Shown: positions 36,419 to 47,630 of the stretch, in pieces
How the letters are laid out: each line of letters starts with the position of its first letter
Numbering within the stretch: the stretch's first letter is position 1
Origin: Sinonovacula constricta
Taxonomy: Eukaryota; Mollusca; Bivalvia; Cardiida; Solecurtidae
NCBI GenBank assembly: GCA_007844125.1
Contig: CM017564.1
Span: forward strand, 10,550,020 to 10,614,019
Direction: 5' to 3'
Length of the DNA: 64,000 nt
Notes under the pieces: model-generated
Databases searched by the model: none
Seen by the model: the letters and a program-made list of their open reading frames with translations, nothing else
Told to the model about the DNA's origin: nothing
Program-made: the position numbers and the translations under genes

Positions 36419-37888
36419 TAACCAATGTTATGTGATTTTCCACGTTTTTGCATTATTAAAAAAATTGAGAGGTTCGAAATAGTAATATAATGACCTCCTA
36501 CAGCACAATACCCATAAGCTGCTCCGTACCTGCTTAACACAATTAATGAATCAAAATATATATTAATTAAGTCATTTTCTTTCATGTTATTTATAAAAAT
36601 GAACTTTTAAACAAGCAGTATATAAGAAGAGTGGCAAAAACAAGACCGGTTGACCAGTCATTTGGCTCGACTTTAATCCAAGTGAACTGATTAGCGCTAT
36701 TGAAACCTGTAAAAATCTAAAATAGATAATGCAATCGAAACTTACAGAAAATCCGAAGGAAAAATTGTGTATTCTGGCCATGATGAATACTAAAACCACA
36801 TCTAACAAGATTCATCCTTATTTCGGTAGAAGTGAGTACAGCACTGAGATACACTATAGCAGTTTACAGGTTCGAATCGAACAAAATATGGTTTCATGAA
36901 ATTCGTTTATATTTCTTTTTCTTTTTTGGTCATATTCACCCGCTTCTAGTTTGTTAAGTAAAGATAGTATGTTGTAATAATATAAAACAATAAAACATTA
37001 AATATGTTATAATTATTATCATAATACATGCCTTTCGGCAATATAATAATTGTAAGTGCACTTGCATGTAAAAACTTAGTAAACATGTTTTACTCAAGTT
37101 TTAAAAAGCAAGAAACCACAACGAGATTATCAAATGCAACATAAACAGAGCTTATAAGTAAAAAAGGAATTTAACGAATATTGGGAATCCGGAAATTATA
37201 TTTTAAAATCTTTATTTTAAAATTATTTTATCAATATATTTTATATTTCAAAGAAGTTAAGGACATAGCTATAAGTTGCTGAGAATGCCGCTTCCAGTAC
37301 TCATAATCCTACGCATTTCTTCGATATCGTTGAACGGCTGTTAAGAAATCGAAACCATTCAGATGCCTTATATAACTTTGTTGATCGAGGCAAAAGATAT
37401 AAGTTTGCCATATTTGTTAATGTATGTCATTTAAAAATGTGTACGATAATCAAACAACTCCTTACACTAAAGTGTTTGTCATTATTGAAAAAGGAAACAT
37501 TTTGATGACATTATATACTTGCATTCTTTATGTAAGTATTTATTCAGGTAAGTGCTCAGTTTAAAAACAAGCGTATTTCGAAATTAATGTCGCAGAGTTC
37601 TACTTTGTAATGGATGTAATCACTTGTGTGTTTCTATGTGATTGGTTCCAGGAAATAAATACTGTAAATAGAGAAATCCTAAAATTTACAAAATTTACTT
37701 TAATGTTAGTTTGAATATATGTTGTTTGCGCATTGGGAAGCCGTTTTAAATGTAAGCGCATCAAACACAAAGATAGTTTACGTCTTATGTTTAATAAAAC
37801 GCTTTTATTTAACGGCTGAACGTTTTAGTGCATTGGATTGTATTATAATTTAATGGCACAACACTAAAATATCTTTTTTAAATACTCG
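36419..37888. other. AT-rich intergenic DNA, nothing recognised
   Basis: No supported gene or repeat copy was seen. Confidence 0.55.
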
Positions 37889-37957
37889 ATCTCTTTTGCC
37901 GACTGACCGTTCCAAGACGATAATTGCTGGGTGCGCTCATGTTTACTGAATCGTCAC
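37889..37957 (-). mobile_element. ACCGGT-core element, short reverse fragment
   Basis: On the minus strand it reads TGAGCGCACCCAGCAATTAT then CGTCTTGGAACGGTCAGTCGG and CAAAAGAGAT. This covers the block just before the core and the left hairpin arm, and ends within the hairpin. Both flanking parts of the element are missing. Confidence 0.65.
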
Positions 37958-39215
37958 TAATTGCTTTTACTTTTTAAAATTGGCATGCATGGGAATACAT
38001 TTGTTCTGTGGGTTTTCAAATGCTTCTTTATGTTCCAATGTGCATAGAGGTTTTTAATAGTAATATGTCATAAATAAGAATACAAAAAGGAAAGAAACAG
38101 TCAATATTGAAAGGTGGTTAATGAATATCCTTTTAAAAAATACGACGATCAGTAAACGAATCATATTACAAGTTCTATCTGAAAAACTTTCTTTTACTGG
38201 GAAGCTGCAAAAGGGTTCACAAAACCGCTTCTGTTTGTCATAAAATATAGGTCTATAATCAACTTGTAATACGAAAGAACTGGATAAATTACGTTCAGCT
38301 TTAAAATCATTCTCTGAAAATAGAACATGTCAGATGGGTTTATAAGGTAACATTTAAGACACAATTTTTCTTATTCAAGATATTATGATTCTTGATAACA
38401 TTTTCATTAAATTGAAAAAAAATAAGTCAATGAAGTAAACAAAACTTTAAATGAAATCTATGTTGTCATTCAATTTATCTTTTTAAATAATTATACGTTA
38501 TTAGTCTTATAAAAAGCATCTGCCACGTTCGATAACACGACGGCCTGCTTTAAAACAGTGCCGATATTTATATTACTTTTTCGGCCCCGTCCGAAAGGTG
38601 ATACAGATATCAAGCCCGCATTTAAACTAAGTTGATTGGCTTGTTAGGCATGGCCAAAATGTTATAGGTTTCAGAATGTCAGCCATTTTGTTTTAACTTG
38701 GTCTATGTGTAGACGCCAACTGGTTGCATACATTTTTGAAACAAGATATTCACAGTTTTTAAACATTCACGACAGGAATTGGTAGAGTTTAACTGAATGT
38801 GTTATAAATTTACAACGTATATATTTCACAAAAGCACAAACAATCATTTTCTGACTTGAATTGCAAAAAGTAATTAATAAATTTGAAATATTATAAGTTC
38901 ATGTAGTTATGTAATAAATTGTCAATAAATAATATTTCCTTGGGCCAATATGACTGCTCTCGTGCAAAAAACAGGGCCAATATCAAATCATTTAGTTATT
39001 AATATATATCATAAGTGTTGTTACGTGCATTTTCCTTGAATGTACATTAGACTTTGGTTCTTCAATTCCATCTACACATAAACAGGATGCTAAGTCCATT
39101 TACATTTCTTTCTTTTTTCATTTCTTTTAATGATTCAAAAAATGTTTTATTTACAATAAAAATGAGTGTTGTTCTAACAGACGTTATACTTCTCCCTCTC
39201 TCTCTCTCTAGACTG
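37958..39215. other. AT-rich intergenic DNA, nothing recognised
   Basis: No supported gene or repeat copy was seen. A short CT run near 39189-39209 precedes the next element. Confidence 0.55.
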
Positions 39216-39460
39216 GGTTTTATTTCTTGCATTTGAAAAACCCCTCAGAAAGTGCGAGGATAAGGCTCTGTACCTCAGTCGGTCTCTTTTGCCAAGTGAC
39301 CGTTCCAAGGCGGTAACTATTAGGTTTGCCTTTTATATTACTCATCACAGCTTTGTCCTTAATTTTATATTTGGCTTTTTATTTGTGCCTTTGCCCTCTG
39401 CCTTTTCAATTATTAATATATGATTTAATGCTCATATGACTTTGTCATATTTCCTTATTT
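39216..39460 (-). mobile_element. ACCGGT-core element, 5' part and core, reverse
   Basis: On the minus strand it starts AAATAAGGAAATATGACAAA, passes AAAGGCAAACCTAATAGTTA and CCGCCTTGGAACGGTCAC, and reaches the core with CCGACTGAGG and CAGAGCC. It then runs to CTCGCACTTTCTGAGGGG and a TTTTTCAAATGCAAG block. The palindrome between the hairpin and the AGAGC block is deleted. Confidence 0.75.
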
Positions 39461-41049
39461 AAACAAAAATGTACTTGACACATACGAAGATACAATTCGC
39501 CTTAAATACTTTATAAGCTAAACATATATAAATCTGGTCTATATCAAACTTAAATATCAAGCACTGTGGAGTAGGTCCGTCGAGCAGACAGAAAAACATA
39601 CATCCCGTTTTGTTAACCAATCACCTCTTACATTTCAACATAATAAACTAGGAAAAATGATCAGAATTTTTAATGTTTTATAAATCATAGTGTGTTTTAT
39701 TGCCATCATTTATTTATCACCAAGTGCTAACCAGATTGTTTACATATTAAAATTACTATTAAATGGCAAAGAATCTAAGTAAGCTTACACATGGTGCCGA
39801 TATTATTATAGACATTTTATAAAATAAATCTGAATAAATCTTAAAAAGCAAGCATGATCTTGAAGGAAAAATCGCCATAAACACCAAAAGAACACAGAAA
39901 ACGTATTGATTATTCTTCTGATGAAAAGAATGTTAAAAAAATTGCCGTACAAGCAAATATTTAATTGCTTCCGTGTTTCATGGATTTATCTTAAAAAACA
40001 TCGTTTATTTTATTCACCTGATTACTATCTTTGAACAAGAAAACAGATGTGTCAATTTTATAAGATTATAAGATTAAATTAAATATATTATTCTTTCTAT
40101 TTTTTAATATTTAACAATTGAGATTGTGTATTTTACTTTTAACGTGTGGAGCAATGACTTTAACTGAATGATATATTTAACAAACTGTTGTACAGTTACC
40201 TTTGAACCTTCGAAAACACTTTGTGTAATATTAACATTAGGGTCAGTATATTGCATGTTTTACATTCCTACAGTGCAATTGTGTGTACATGTAAATCATT
40301 CACATCTAATTTTCTATGAAACTACAACTAATATTTGATTTCAATCATTTATTGTTATTAATATGTACGTTTATATTTCTTCTATTTTCTTAATTTTTTA
40401 ATCTATGTTTAATAATAAATAAAGTATTTGGGTTTTAATTGTTGCCAGAATGCGTTATATAGTTGGTGAGTGTTTTTGAGTTTTTTTTATATTTTTTTTA
40501 ATGTGTGAATGACAGTTTGTTTAATCAAGAACAATAACAGTGTATGTGATGTGTATGTGATGCTGTTACTGAATTTACATTTGTATTTGCTTTTATGTTA
40601 TGCTGCATTTAAATTAAATTAAAGTAAGCTTAGAGTTTTATATTAGTTTAAACTAATTTAAGTAAGTTTTCCACTATTAAAGAAAAGATCAGATGATATT
40701 TATATATACCTTTCTTCCTCATATATCATTGAAATAGCGACGTTCGTTCTGTCATATTAACATTTTTAAAAAAAGAAACGTAAAGGTTTTTATTGTAATG
40801 CAGTTGGGATTCAAGTCATATTCTTGTCGGGTAACCATCAAATAGTCATCGAATCTTATTTAACAAATTCATTTTATAAATATCAGAAGGAAACATGACA
40901 AAATGTTACTAAAATATAAAAAGGCACATTCTTTCATTACAGAGACAGCATTAGAAAATTCAAAAGAATATAACCATGACGCAGATTGCCAATACAGCGG
41001 TGATACACATGCTACGATTGTAGGTACAGTACCGGTAAAAAACAATAAA
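39461..41049. other. AT-rich intergenic DNA, nothing recognised
   Basis: No supported gene or repeat copy was seen. Confidence 0.55.
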
Positions 41050-41455
41050 CCAAGGTATTCAGGTGCAAACATATGTAAAATGTAAAAGTAAAAACAAATA
41101 TGTGATGAGTCATTAAACAAACACAGCAAACCCAATAGTTACTACTTTGGAAAGCTTGGCAAAAGGGACCGACTTGGGTGCTTAGACCGGTTTGACATAG
41201 CTCTAACATCGCGCTTCCTGATAAGTTTCAAGTAATACAAGCCCAATTCTATTTGTTAAAAAAATCCAAGCACTGATGTATTCTAACATAAGCCATGACG
41301 TCATTAAAGGAATGCTGTGATGTAATTAAAATTGTCCTTATGGTATTTAGGAGAGATAAATACTATTTGTTATAAAAGCACAACACAAAAACCATAAATA
41401 TAAAATAAAATAATTTTAAAATAATAAGGAAAATGACTAGAGAAGAGGAAAGCCT
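41050..41455 (+). mobile_element. ACCGGT-core element, subfamily 1, partial with 3' half
   Basis: It begins within the 5' third (CAGGTGCAAACATATGTAAA, ATATGTGATGAGTCATTAAA). The core reads GGCAAAAGGGACCGACTTGG, then AGACCGGTTTGACATAGCTC and CATCGCGCTTCCTGATAAG. The 3' half keeps CCAAGCACTGATGTATTC, CATGACGTCATTA and GACTAGAGAAGAGG, after which similarity is lost. Confidence 0.75.
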
Positions 41456-42513
41456 ACATCAATCAACTTAAGATTTATTCTAAATTCCGTTTTATACTTA
41501 TCTCATTATTTACTTGTTTTATTTTATACAACTTTAGGCCTGAAGAAGGCGGAAGAAGGCGGTTAATTTATTATTTGAATTCCCCGTTACAAAAGTTGCT
41601 AGAATAATCTTATTTATAACCGTGATTCTGATTCATGTTCAATGTTATTGTCGATTGCAAATCTTAGGATAAAAATAAGGTTTACATACATTTTATCAGC
41701 TAAAAGCAATGGAACTAAGAGATTGTAGTAAGATGAGTGGTAGTTTAATTTGACTATCGTATTATGCCTTCGAACGACATTTTGTCTAATAATGTTTTGT
41801 TGCAATTTACACGCATAAATATGATACGATTTAAATATTAACTGAAACACAGGTCGGCGTTTAACAAAATGTGCAAATATGGCTGAAAAGAAAAATGTCA
41901 CACGCAACTACTAGTCTTTTTTCTTTTTTGCAACAATTTTTTGTATGTTTTATAAAAATTGGTGGCATTATTCAACTGCATTTAAAGAAATATGCCTCGG
42001 CTTGTATTATGTTATATTTTTCCTGTATTAATTGTATTTTGCGATTCCTTTCGAAATAAAAACTATACCATAATTTCGAAGTTAGATCTTCTTCATTTGT
42101 CTTATGTGGGCTTATGAATATTGATTCGTGGAAATATAGATATTGTATATTCACTTAGAAACAATGACACATATAATACAACTGATTTGTTTTTTTCTTC
42201 GTGTTTTTTCCAGAATATACATTTATTTAAATATTTATTAATTGTTAACTTTTCTCTAAAGCTATAAATAAACAACAGATTCCATTTTACAATCTAATAT
42301 GTTATTTTTAAGGATCATTGCATTGTGTATTCTTTCAAAACATTTATTCAGGGTCGTATACACTGTCTGATGGGTTTGAAAGATTTACAAATTCATGAGT
42401 ACAATTTCCTACGTTTCCGCTTGAAAGACAACCGTTTATATGACTATAAATGTTAAGTTATTCTACGTATGGCCATTAAAAATCTCATGAGTCTTAAAAT
42501 GACATTCGTATGA
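41456..42513. other. AT-rich intergenic DNA, nothing recognised
   Basis: No supported gene or repeat copy was seen. The open frames up to 97 codons on the minus strand lack coding character. Confidence 0.55.
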
Positions 42514-42808
42514 TATAATAAGGAAATTTGACAAAGACCTATGAGCAGTGCAACATATATACCAACATTTGAAATGTTGTTTCTTCCCTTTTTGTTTCAT
42601 TATTTGGGACATATTGCCATTACAAATCTCTATAAACATCGGAACATACAGCAACATTTGAAAAGGTACAGAACAATTGTATTTACATGCATGCCAAATG
42701 TAAAATGTAAAATAATCTGTGATGAGTCAGCAAACAAAAAGAGCACACCCAACAGTTACCGCCTTGGAACGATCAAGCAGCAAAAGGGACCGTCTGGGGG
42801 TACTGAAA
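42514..42808 (+). mobile_element. ACCGGT-core element, 5' part with an internal insertion
   Basis: Starts ATAATAAGGAAATTTGACAA, GACCTATGAGCAGTGCAAC. After CAACATTTGAAA about 75 extra bases intervene before a second ACAGCAACATTTGAAAAGG, which looks like a local duplication with insertion. It continues with ACATGCATGCCAAATGTAAA, AAAGAGCACACCCAACAG, TTACCGCCTTGGAACGATC and AAAGGGACCGTCTGGGGGT, then breaks off inside the core. Confidence 0.75.
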
Positions 42809-43319
42809 TCAAACATACATATTATTTTTCCAGTTTCACTTCAAATGTGATAATTTATCTGAGTTGAAAATAATTATTTAGATAAGATAATTAAATGTAA
42901 TTACGTTAAGTTGGAAAGTCATCATTTACAGGAAAAAGTATTTATAAATCCATTTATCCATATGTTTTCTCCATTAAAGATTTAAAGTCTAAGAATTAAA
43001 AATAACTTAACGAGGAAGGTAGCTGATGGTTGCAAAGACAACTGACCAAAAATATCTTAAGAAACTTTAACGCAAAGTGTGGTAAGTTGTTTTTTTGGCT
43101 GCAGTACGACAAAGATCATTGGAATTGTGGTTTGTTGATTTACACTAAGTGAACCAGTGTATATAGACAATAAACATTTTTGAAACGATAGAATGGACGT
43201 AAGCATGAATATAAATTGTGTAAGTTGACAATGATATTTATTATAAGTGACAATGAGTCCTGTTACAACAGCGAAATACAACAACTTGTATATGTGTTGA
43301 AAGGTAAACTATTTAAACT

Positions 43320-43321
<2 letters not shown>
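42809..43321. other. AT-rich intergenic DNA, nothing recognised
   Basis: No supported gene or repeat copy was seen. Confidence 0.55.

Positions 43322-43368
<47 letters not shown>
43322..43368. repeat. (AT)n microsatellite, about 47 bp
   Basis: An uninterrupted AT dinucleotide run. The surrounding open frame is an artefact of the repeat. Confidence 0.97.
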
Positions 43369-43371
<3 letters not shown>

Positions 43372-45601
43372 TCTGCGGGGCGGTGTCATGTCAAATGCTA
43401 TATTTTAATTGCTTATGTTAATATTCATTCGTTGAAGTCACTAAACTTAAATGTGTTGATCTCTTCAAAAGATATAATAATGGCAAATTAGATAAGTAAT
43501 GAACTCTTACAAAATCTCTTGAATATAATAGCTTGCTATATTCACGAAAATTCCGTGAATCGCTTGATATTATTCAAAACCTTATAGTTTAATGATGTTA
43601 ACTTAATTAAAATTACCAATGATTTAAACCATGATATCAGCATTTAAGCTAGTCGATAATTAAGCAGAAAATAAATATTTATTTTTCAATTAAAAACACT
43701 TGTCATTTTTCTTTTAAAGAAAGTCTTTATAATTAATTTTAATCTATTTTTGCTAAGTTACTTTTGAAATTTACATATAAATTGTATAAGGACTACGCAT
43801 TAGTTAGTGTCATGTCTTTGTAAAATGATGCTGAAGTAAACAGTGAATGTAGAAAATAAATCGAGTGCTTATGTTATTAATAAAACACAGACATTCTTAA
43901 AACGATATACCAGTCATTTGTCAGGTAAATCCAATTAGCAAGAGACTCATACATTTTAAACTATCTTCCCTCTTCATAATTGGATCATTCAATTTCGATT
44001 TTCGAATAGGAATGTATAGTACATTGGCATTGTTCAAATTTCTTTTGAAGCCTTTAGAGAAAATCAAAGACAGTATGACAAATATACATTATCGCCTTAA
44101 AGATTGGCGCTACATATTGGGTGCTTGTAAACTCGGATTACGATCGCAAGATGTCTGTTTGTTCACCATATTCTATTGTTTCTAGTGAAAATTAGCCATG
44201 GTGTCATAAACAGTAATGAGGATATGAATAAAACCCTTAATTCGATACTGTTTTGTTGCTTGGGAGACAAGGGTATCAGCTCCAGCGTATTTGATTGTTA
44301 ACTAATGATCGTGCCTTTATTTTACTTTGACATTTTTGGTCTGTGTTTGAGCTAAGAAAGCATGATTTGATTCTATCTAGGACGAGTAAATGCCCATAGC
44401 CTAATGCCCATCTTTAGAAAACGCAATAACTTGGAAAATGAAAGCTGTCTCTTGATTTTGTTTGATGACCGGCAACAAAAGCCGCTTTACATAAAATATC
44501 TTTGTATAAATAACTTTAAGAAAGTGCTTGAAGATGAGATGGCTTGAATTTATTTATTTGTGGAACTGTATGAACCTTTACATGAAAAGATATGATTCTC
44601 ATTAACTCATGTCAGCCTTTTTTACAAAGGACCTTTTAGTATCATTGTTAGCCCTATTTAATATAACATTTATATATATCGTTTGGCTCAATATACTTCT
44701 ACTCAGATCGTTGGTCGGTGTCTGAAAACCAATAGAATATTAAGCTCATTAATTAAAAATGCCATTTTACTATTTCCTTCATTATGAAAGGTTGTTGCTC
44801 CATGTCTATCTGATTTTTGTCAAAAGCAAAATGATTCAATGTCCTTAAATTAAACAAAATATTTACAATTGTCAATCGAATGAGCAAAATAATTGAACTT
44901 TGATGTTTACTTTATTTAACTAAATAACGGAAGAAAATAAAAATAGAAAAAAGCAGACGAGAAGTAAAAGGTTAATTTATCTATGTATTTATTTATAACC
45001 CTGCCTCATTTCTTATCCGATTATACTCTTAATTCCAAACGTCTTGTTCTTTTTCCCCAAAATAGATCAATATAAACACTCGTCATTTGTTATAATTTCG
45101 AGAAACTTCCTTCCAGAAATTATAAAATATTACGAATTGTGAACGGAAGATAAGTCGTATTTCATATCGAACAAAAAACGTATACAAACTAATGCAGAGA
45201 TCTTTCTTGGAATCCATTAAAAATGTAGCTGACATTGTCATTGAATGACACATTTTCGGAAATAAAAAATGATTTGTTCATTAGGCAAAAACAAAATAAA
45301 TACCTTGCCTTGCTTTTATGTCATGTCCTTATGCTATTGATTGCATGCCAAGTTTTAGAAAATGAAGACAAACATAAGGCACGTTTAAGAGGCAAAGGCA
45401 AAATACTTTTCACTTACGTCAATTCCTTATGGCATTGAGTGAAGGTTCTGGTGGTTTTAAAGTGATAGGTCTCATTTTTAAATTATCTTCAGTCATTGTG
45501 GAGTAATTGTTAACAAGAAATTGAACAATCCGTCATTTTTTTGTTCTCTTGATGCATTAACTTATATATATACTTATTTGTTCACGAGAATGTACCTAAG
45601 A
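43369..45601. other. AT-rich intergenic DNA, nothing recognised
   Basis: About 2.2 kb without a supported feature. A 7-bp perfect hairpin (ATTCACG...CGTGAAT) at 43540-43560 is the only structure noticed and is short enough to be chance. Confidence 0.55.
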
Positions 45602-45910
45602 CCTAGCTTATTATTTACCGGTCAAAATAGTTCAAGTGGTAGAACGTCGACTTACGGATCGGAAGGTCGCGGGTTCAAACCCCGGCCGGGTCAAACCAAA
45701 GACTTTAAAGTTGGTAGTAGTGGCTTCCCTCATAACGCTCGGGACTAAGGGGACAGCATAACGCCTGACTCGTCGGTGTCAGTATAATGGACCGGCCGGG
45801 TTCAGTCCCTGGGCACCTCATAAGTGTCCCTGTGCTATAATGATAGACATGTCGCTGCACAGTATCTGCAAAATGCCGGCAAATCCCAGTCCCAAATCCC
45901 TAGCTTATTA
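45602..45910 (+). mobile_element. SINE-A, tRNA-derived retroposon with perfect 12-bp TSD
   Basis: The body (45614-45898, 285 bp) starts TTTACCGGTCAAAATAG. It has an A-box-like TAGTTCAAGTGGTAGAACG and a B box CGGGTTCAAACCCCGG for pol III. Then follow AGTAGTGGCTTCCCTC, CTAAGGGGACAGCAT, a second B-box-like GGGTTCAGTCCC near 45799, and a TGTCGCTGCAC block, ending GGCAAATCCCAGTCCCAAAT. It is flanked by exact CCTAGCTTATTA repeats (45602-45613 and 45899-45910), which show target-primed insertion and a fairly young copy. There is no poly(A) tail, suggesting reverse transcription primed through a LINE-like 3' end. It is not a functional tRNA gene. Confidence 0.93.
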
Positions 45911-47254
45911 AGGTTTACAGATGTGAATATATTTATTTATATACACATGCACAGTCTATGTTTTCTAGTAAACGTTAATTGATTTTACTTCATAGCAGTG
46001 TACTCTTGGATTTTAGTATCTAAGTTAGTATATACTTGTCTTCACACATGTTTATTCGGATCGACATCCAAAATTTTAAGAAAAAAATTTATAAGAGTGG
46101 TTGTTACAACTCCACATGATCAGTCCTGTGAACAATATAATGTAATCGGTATCTGGAAAACAGATAAGAAAATGTTTTACAGAAATATGTTTTACATTTT
46201 GCACCTTTGTTATTTAGATATGTACATACATTTCTCGATAAAAAACAAATGGACTTCTTGAATTTTACAAAACACGTTTGAAATGAGATTGATAAACCTT
46301 TCAAATTTAGTATTACATTTCTTAACTTCCACCTGTTCCATAAAACAGTTTATCAACACGAATATTCGTTCGTAGCCTTAGCTTAAAGGTTGTTTTTAAA
46401 CATATCAAATTGTGTTTGTGTTTTATCGTTAGAGAGAGCAAGATCATTTAGCCCTTTCTTGACAAAGTGATAAGTGTCGGTCCGCGCAACTGAGTTGTCT
46501 TAATGAATCCAAACCTGACTTGCGAACGTCTGGTATTATTCTTGTAAGGACACGGTCGAGATAACGTCGCAACAACTAAAATTACAATTTTGCTTAAAAA
46601 TAATTATTTTGTCGCGTACTACAAGTAACCTACAAGTAATATCCGAGTTATAGGGTATCCTGGCTTAACTGGAGGTCGGGAAATAAGGCCTCACTTGACG
46701 ACGTACATGGTGCCTATTGTTTAACCGCCAAGTTTTCTTCACTTTGTTGGGATGGGTGGGGGTCTTTTGCACAGAGTATTACTGTATTGATTCAGGGTCA
46801 AATGTTCGTCGCATATGATGATTCTATAAAAATTTCTGTTTACGCTTTGTGGCAAAATATGAAGTAAGGGCATTAACGAGCTGAAACTCAAGACTTGTGC
46901 AAGTGGCCGTTCACCTTACTGTATCCATATATTTTGTCTGTTGTAGGACATCTCGAAACACATACAATTCTCGATAGAATAATGTCTAAGATGCCTTTTT
47001 ACCCGCCTTTTTATCCGCTCTCTGAAACATGATGATATATTGAAAAAAACCACTTAACCAAGAGATTGTGAGACCGATTGAAAGAGATGAACTCCTCTCA
47101 TTGTCTGAAGTGTTTATACTGGCAGCACAATACCCAGATTTGACAAAGATTGGTTACCCTATTAAATAACAGTTTGGATTGGAGAGTAAGTGTATATCTA
47201 TCAAATCAACTACATATTTTGACCGAATAAATATTTGAACCAAGTACAAAATGA
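45911..47254. other. Intergenic DNA, less AT-rich in the second half
   Basis: The part at about 46430-46960 is somewhat GC-richer and may be an ancient repeat, but no reading frame or match within the window supports an identity. No gene is called. Confidence 0.45.
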
Positions 47255-47339
47255 CAGAGAAGACAGGTAAATGACTAAAGCATCTTGCTCATGTGTATTT
47301 CGAAATTAATACAAATGTCCAATGTAAGCCAAAGACAAA
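47255..47339 (+). mobile_element. Possible ACCGGT-core subfamily 1 3' fragment
   Basis: GACAGAGAAGACAGG, AAAGCATCTTGCTCATG and AATGTCCAATGT resemble, in order, the 15625-15700 segment of the full subfamily 1 copy (GCCAGAGAAAAGGAG, GTAGCATCTTGTTCATG, AAGTCCAATGTC). It lies immediately before an oppositely oriented subfamily 2 copy. Confidence 0.45.
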
Positions 47340-47630
47340 TACACTCAACATTCTAGGTATTATGAGTTTTAACTCCCAATGCAGGCTTGTACTGTTAGTT
47401 TCTCACTGTGATGGGATATTTTATTTAAACTGTTTGTTTGATAGAAAAGCCTTCAGAAAATGCAAGGTTGAAGCGCTCTACAAACAAGGCGGTAACTGCT
47501 CTATTTTTTTCTGTGTGTTTGTTATGTCTCGTCTCTGTGTTTTTGTCACTTTTATTTCTTACCCTGTTTGCCTTTGAGGTGGTTCAGATTTAAATATCCG
47601 TGGTAATTCTTATAGGACATTTTCTTATTT
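47340..47630 (-). mobile_element. ACCGGT-core element, subfamily 2, reverse copy
   Basis: On the minus strand it starts AAATAAGAAAATGTCCTATA and passes GAATTACCACGGATATTTAA, AAGTGACAAAAACACAGAGA, GAGCAGTTACCGCCTTG and GTAGAGCGCTTCAACCTTGC. Then come TTCTATCAAACAAACAGTTT, ATCCCATCACAGTGAG and GCATTGGGAGTTAAAAC. Most of the hairpin and AAACCGGTTT are deleted between CCGCCTTG and GTAGAGC. Confidence 0.75.

Noticed and set aside
43540..43560. Hairpin ATTCACG...CGTGAAT
   Set aside because: A single 7-bp stem in AT-rich DNA is expected by chance and has no context.
44060..44150. Possible further ACCGGT-core copy (CGCCTTAAAGATTGG, GGGTGCTTGTAAACTCGG)
   Set aside because: Only short, broken similarity to the core and none in the flanks. 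It is below what I would accept as a copy.
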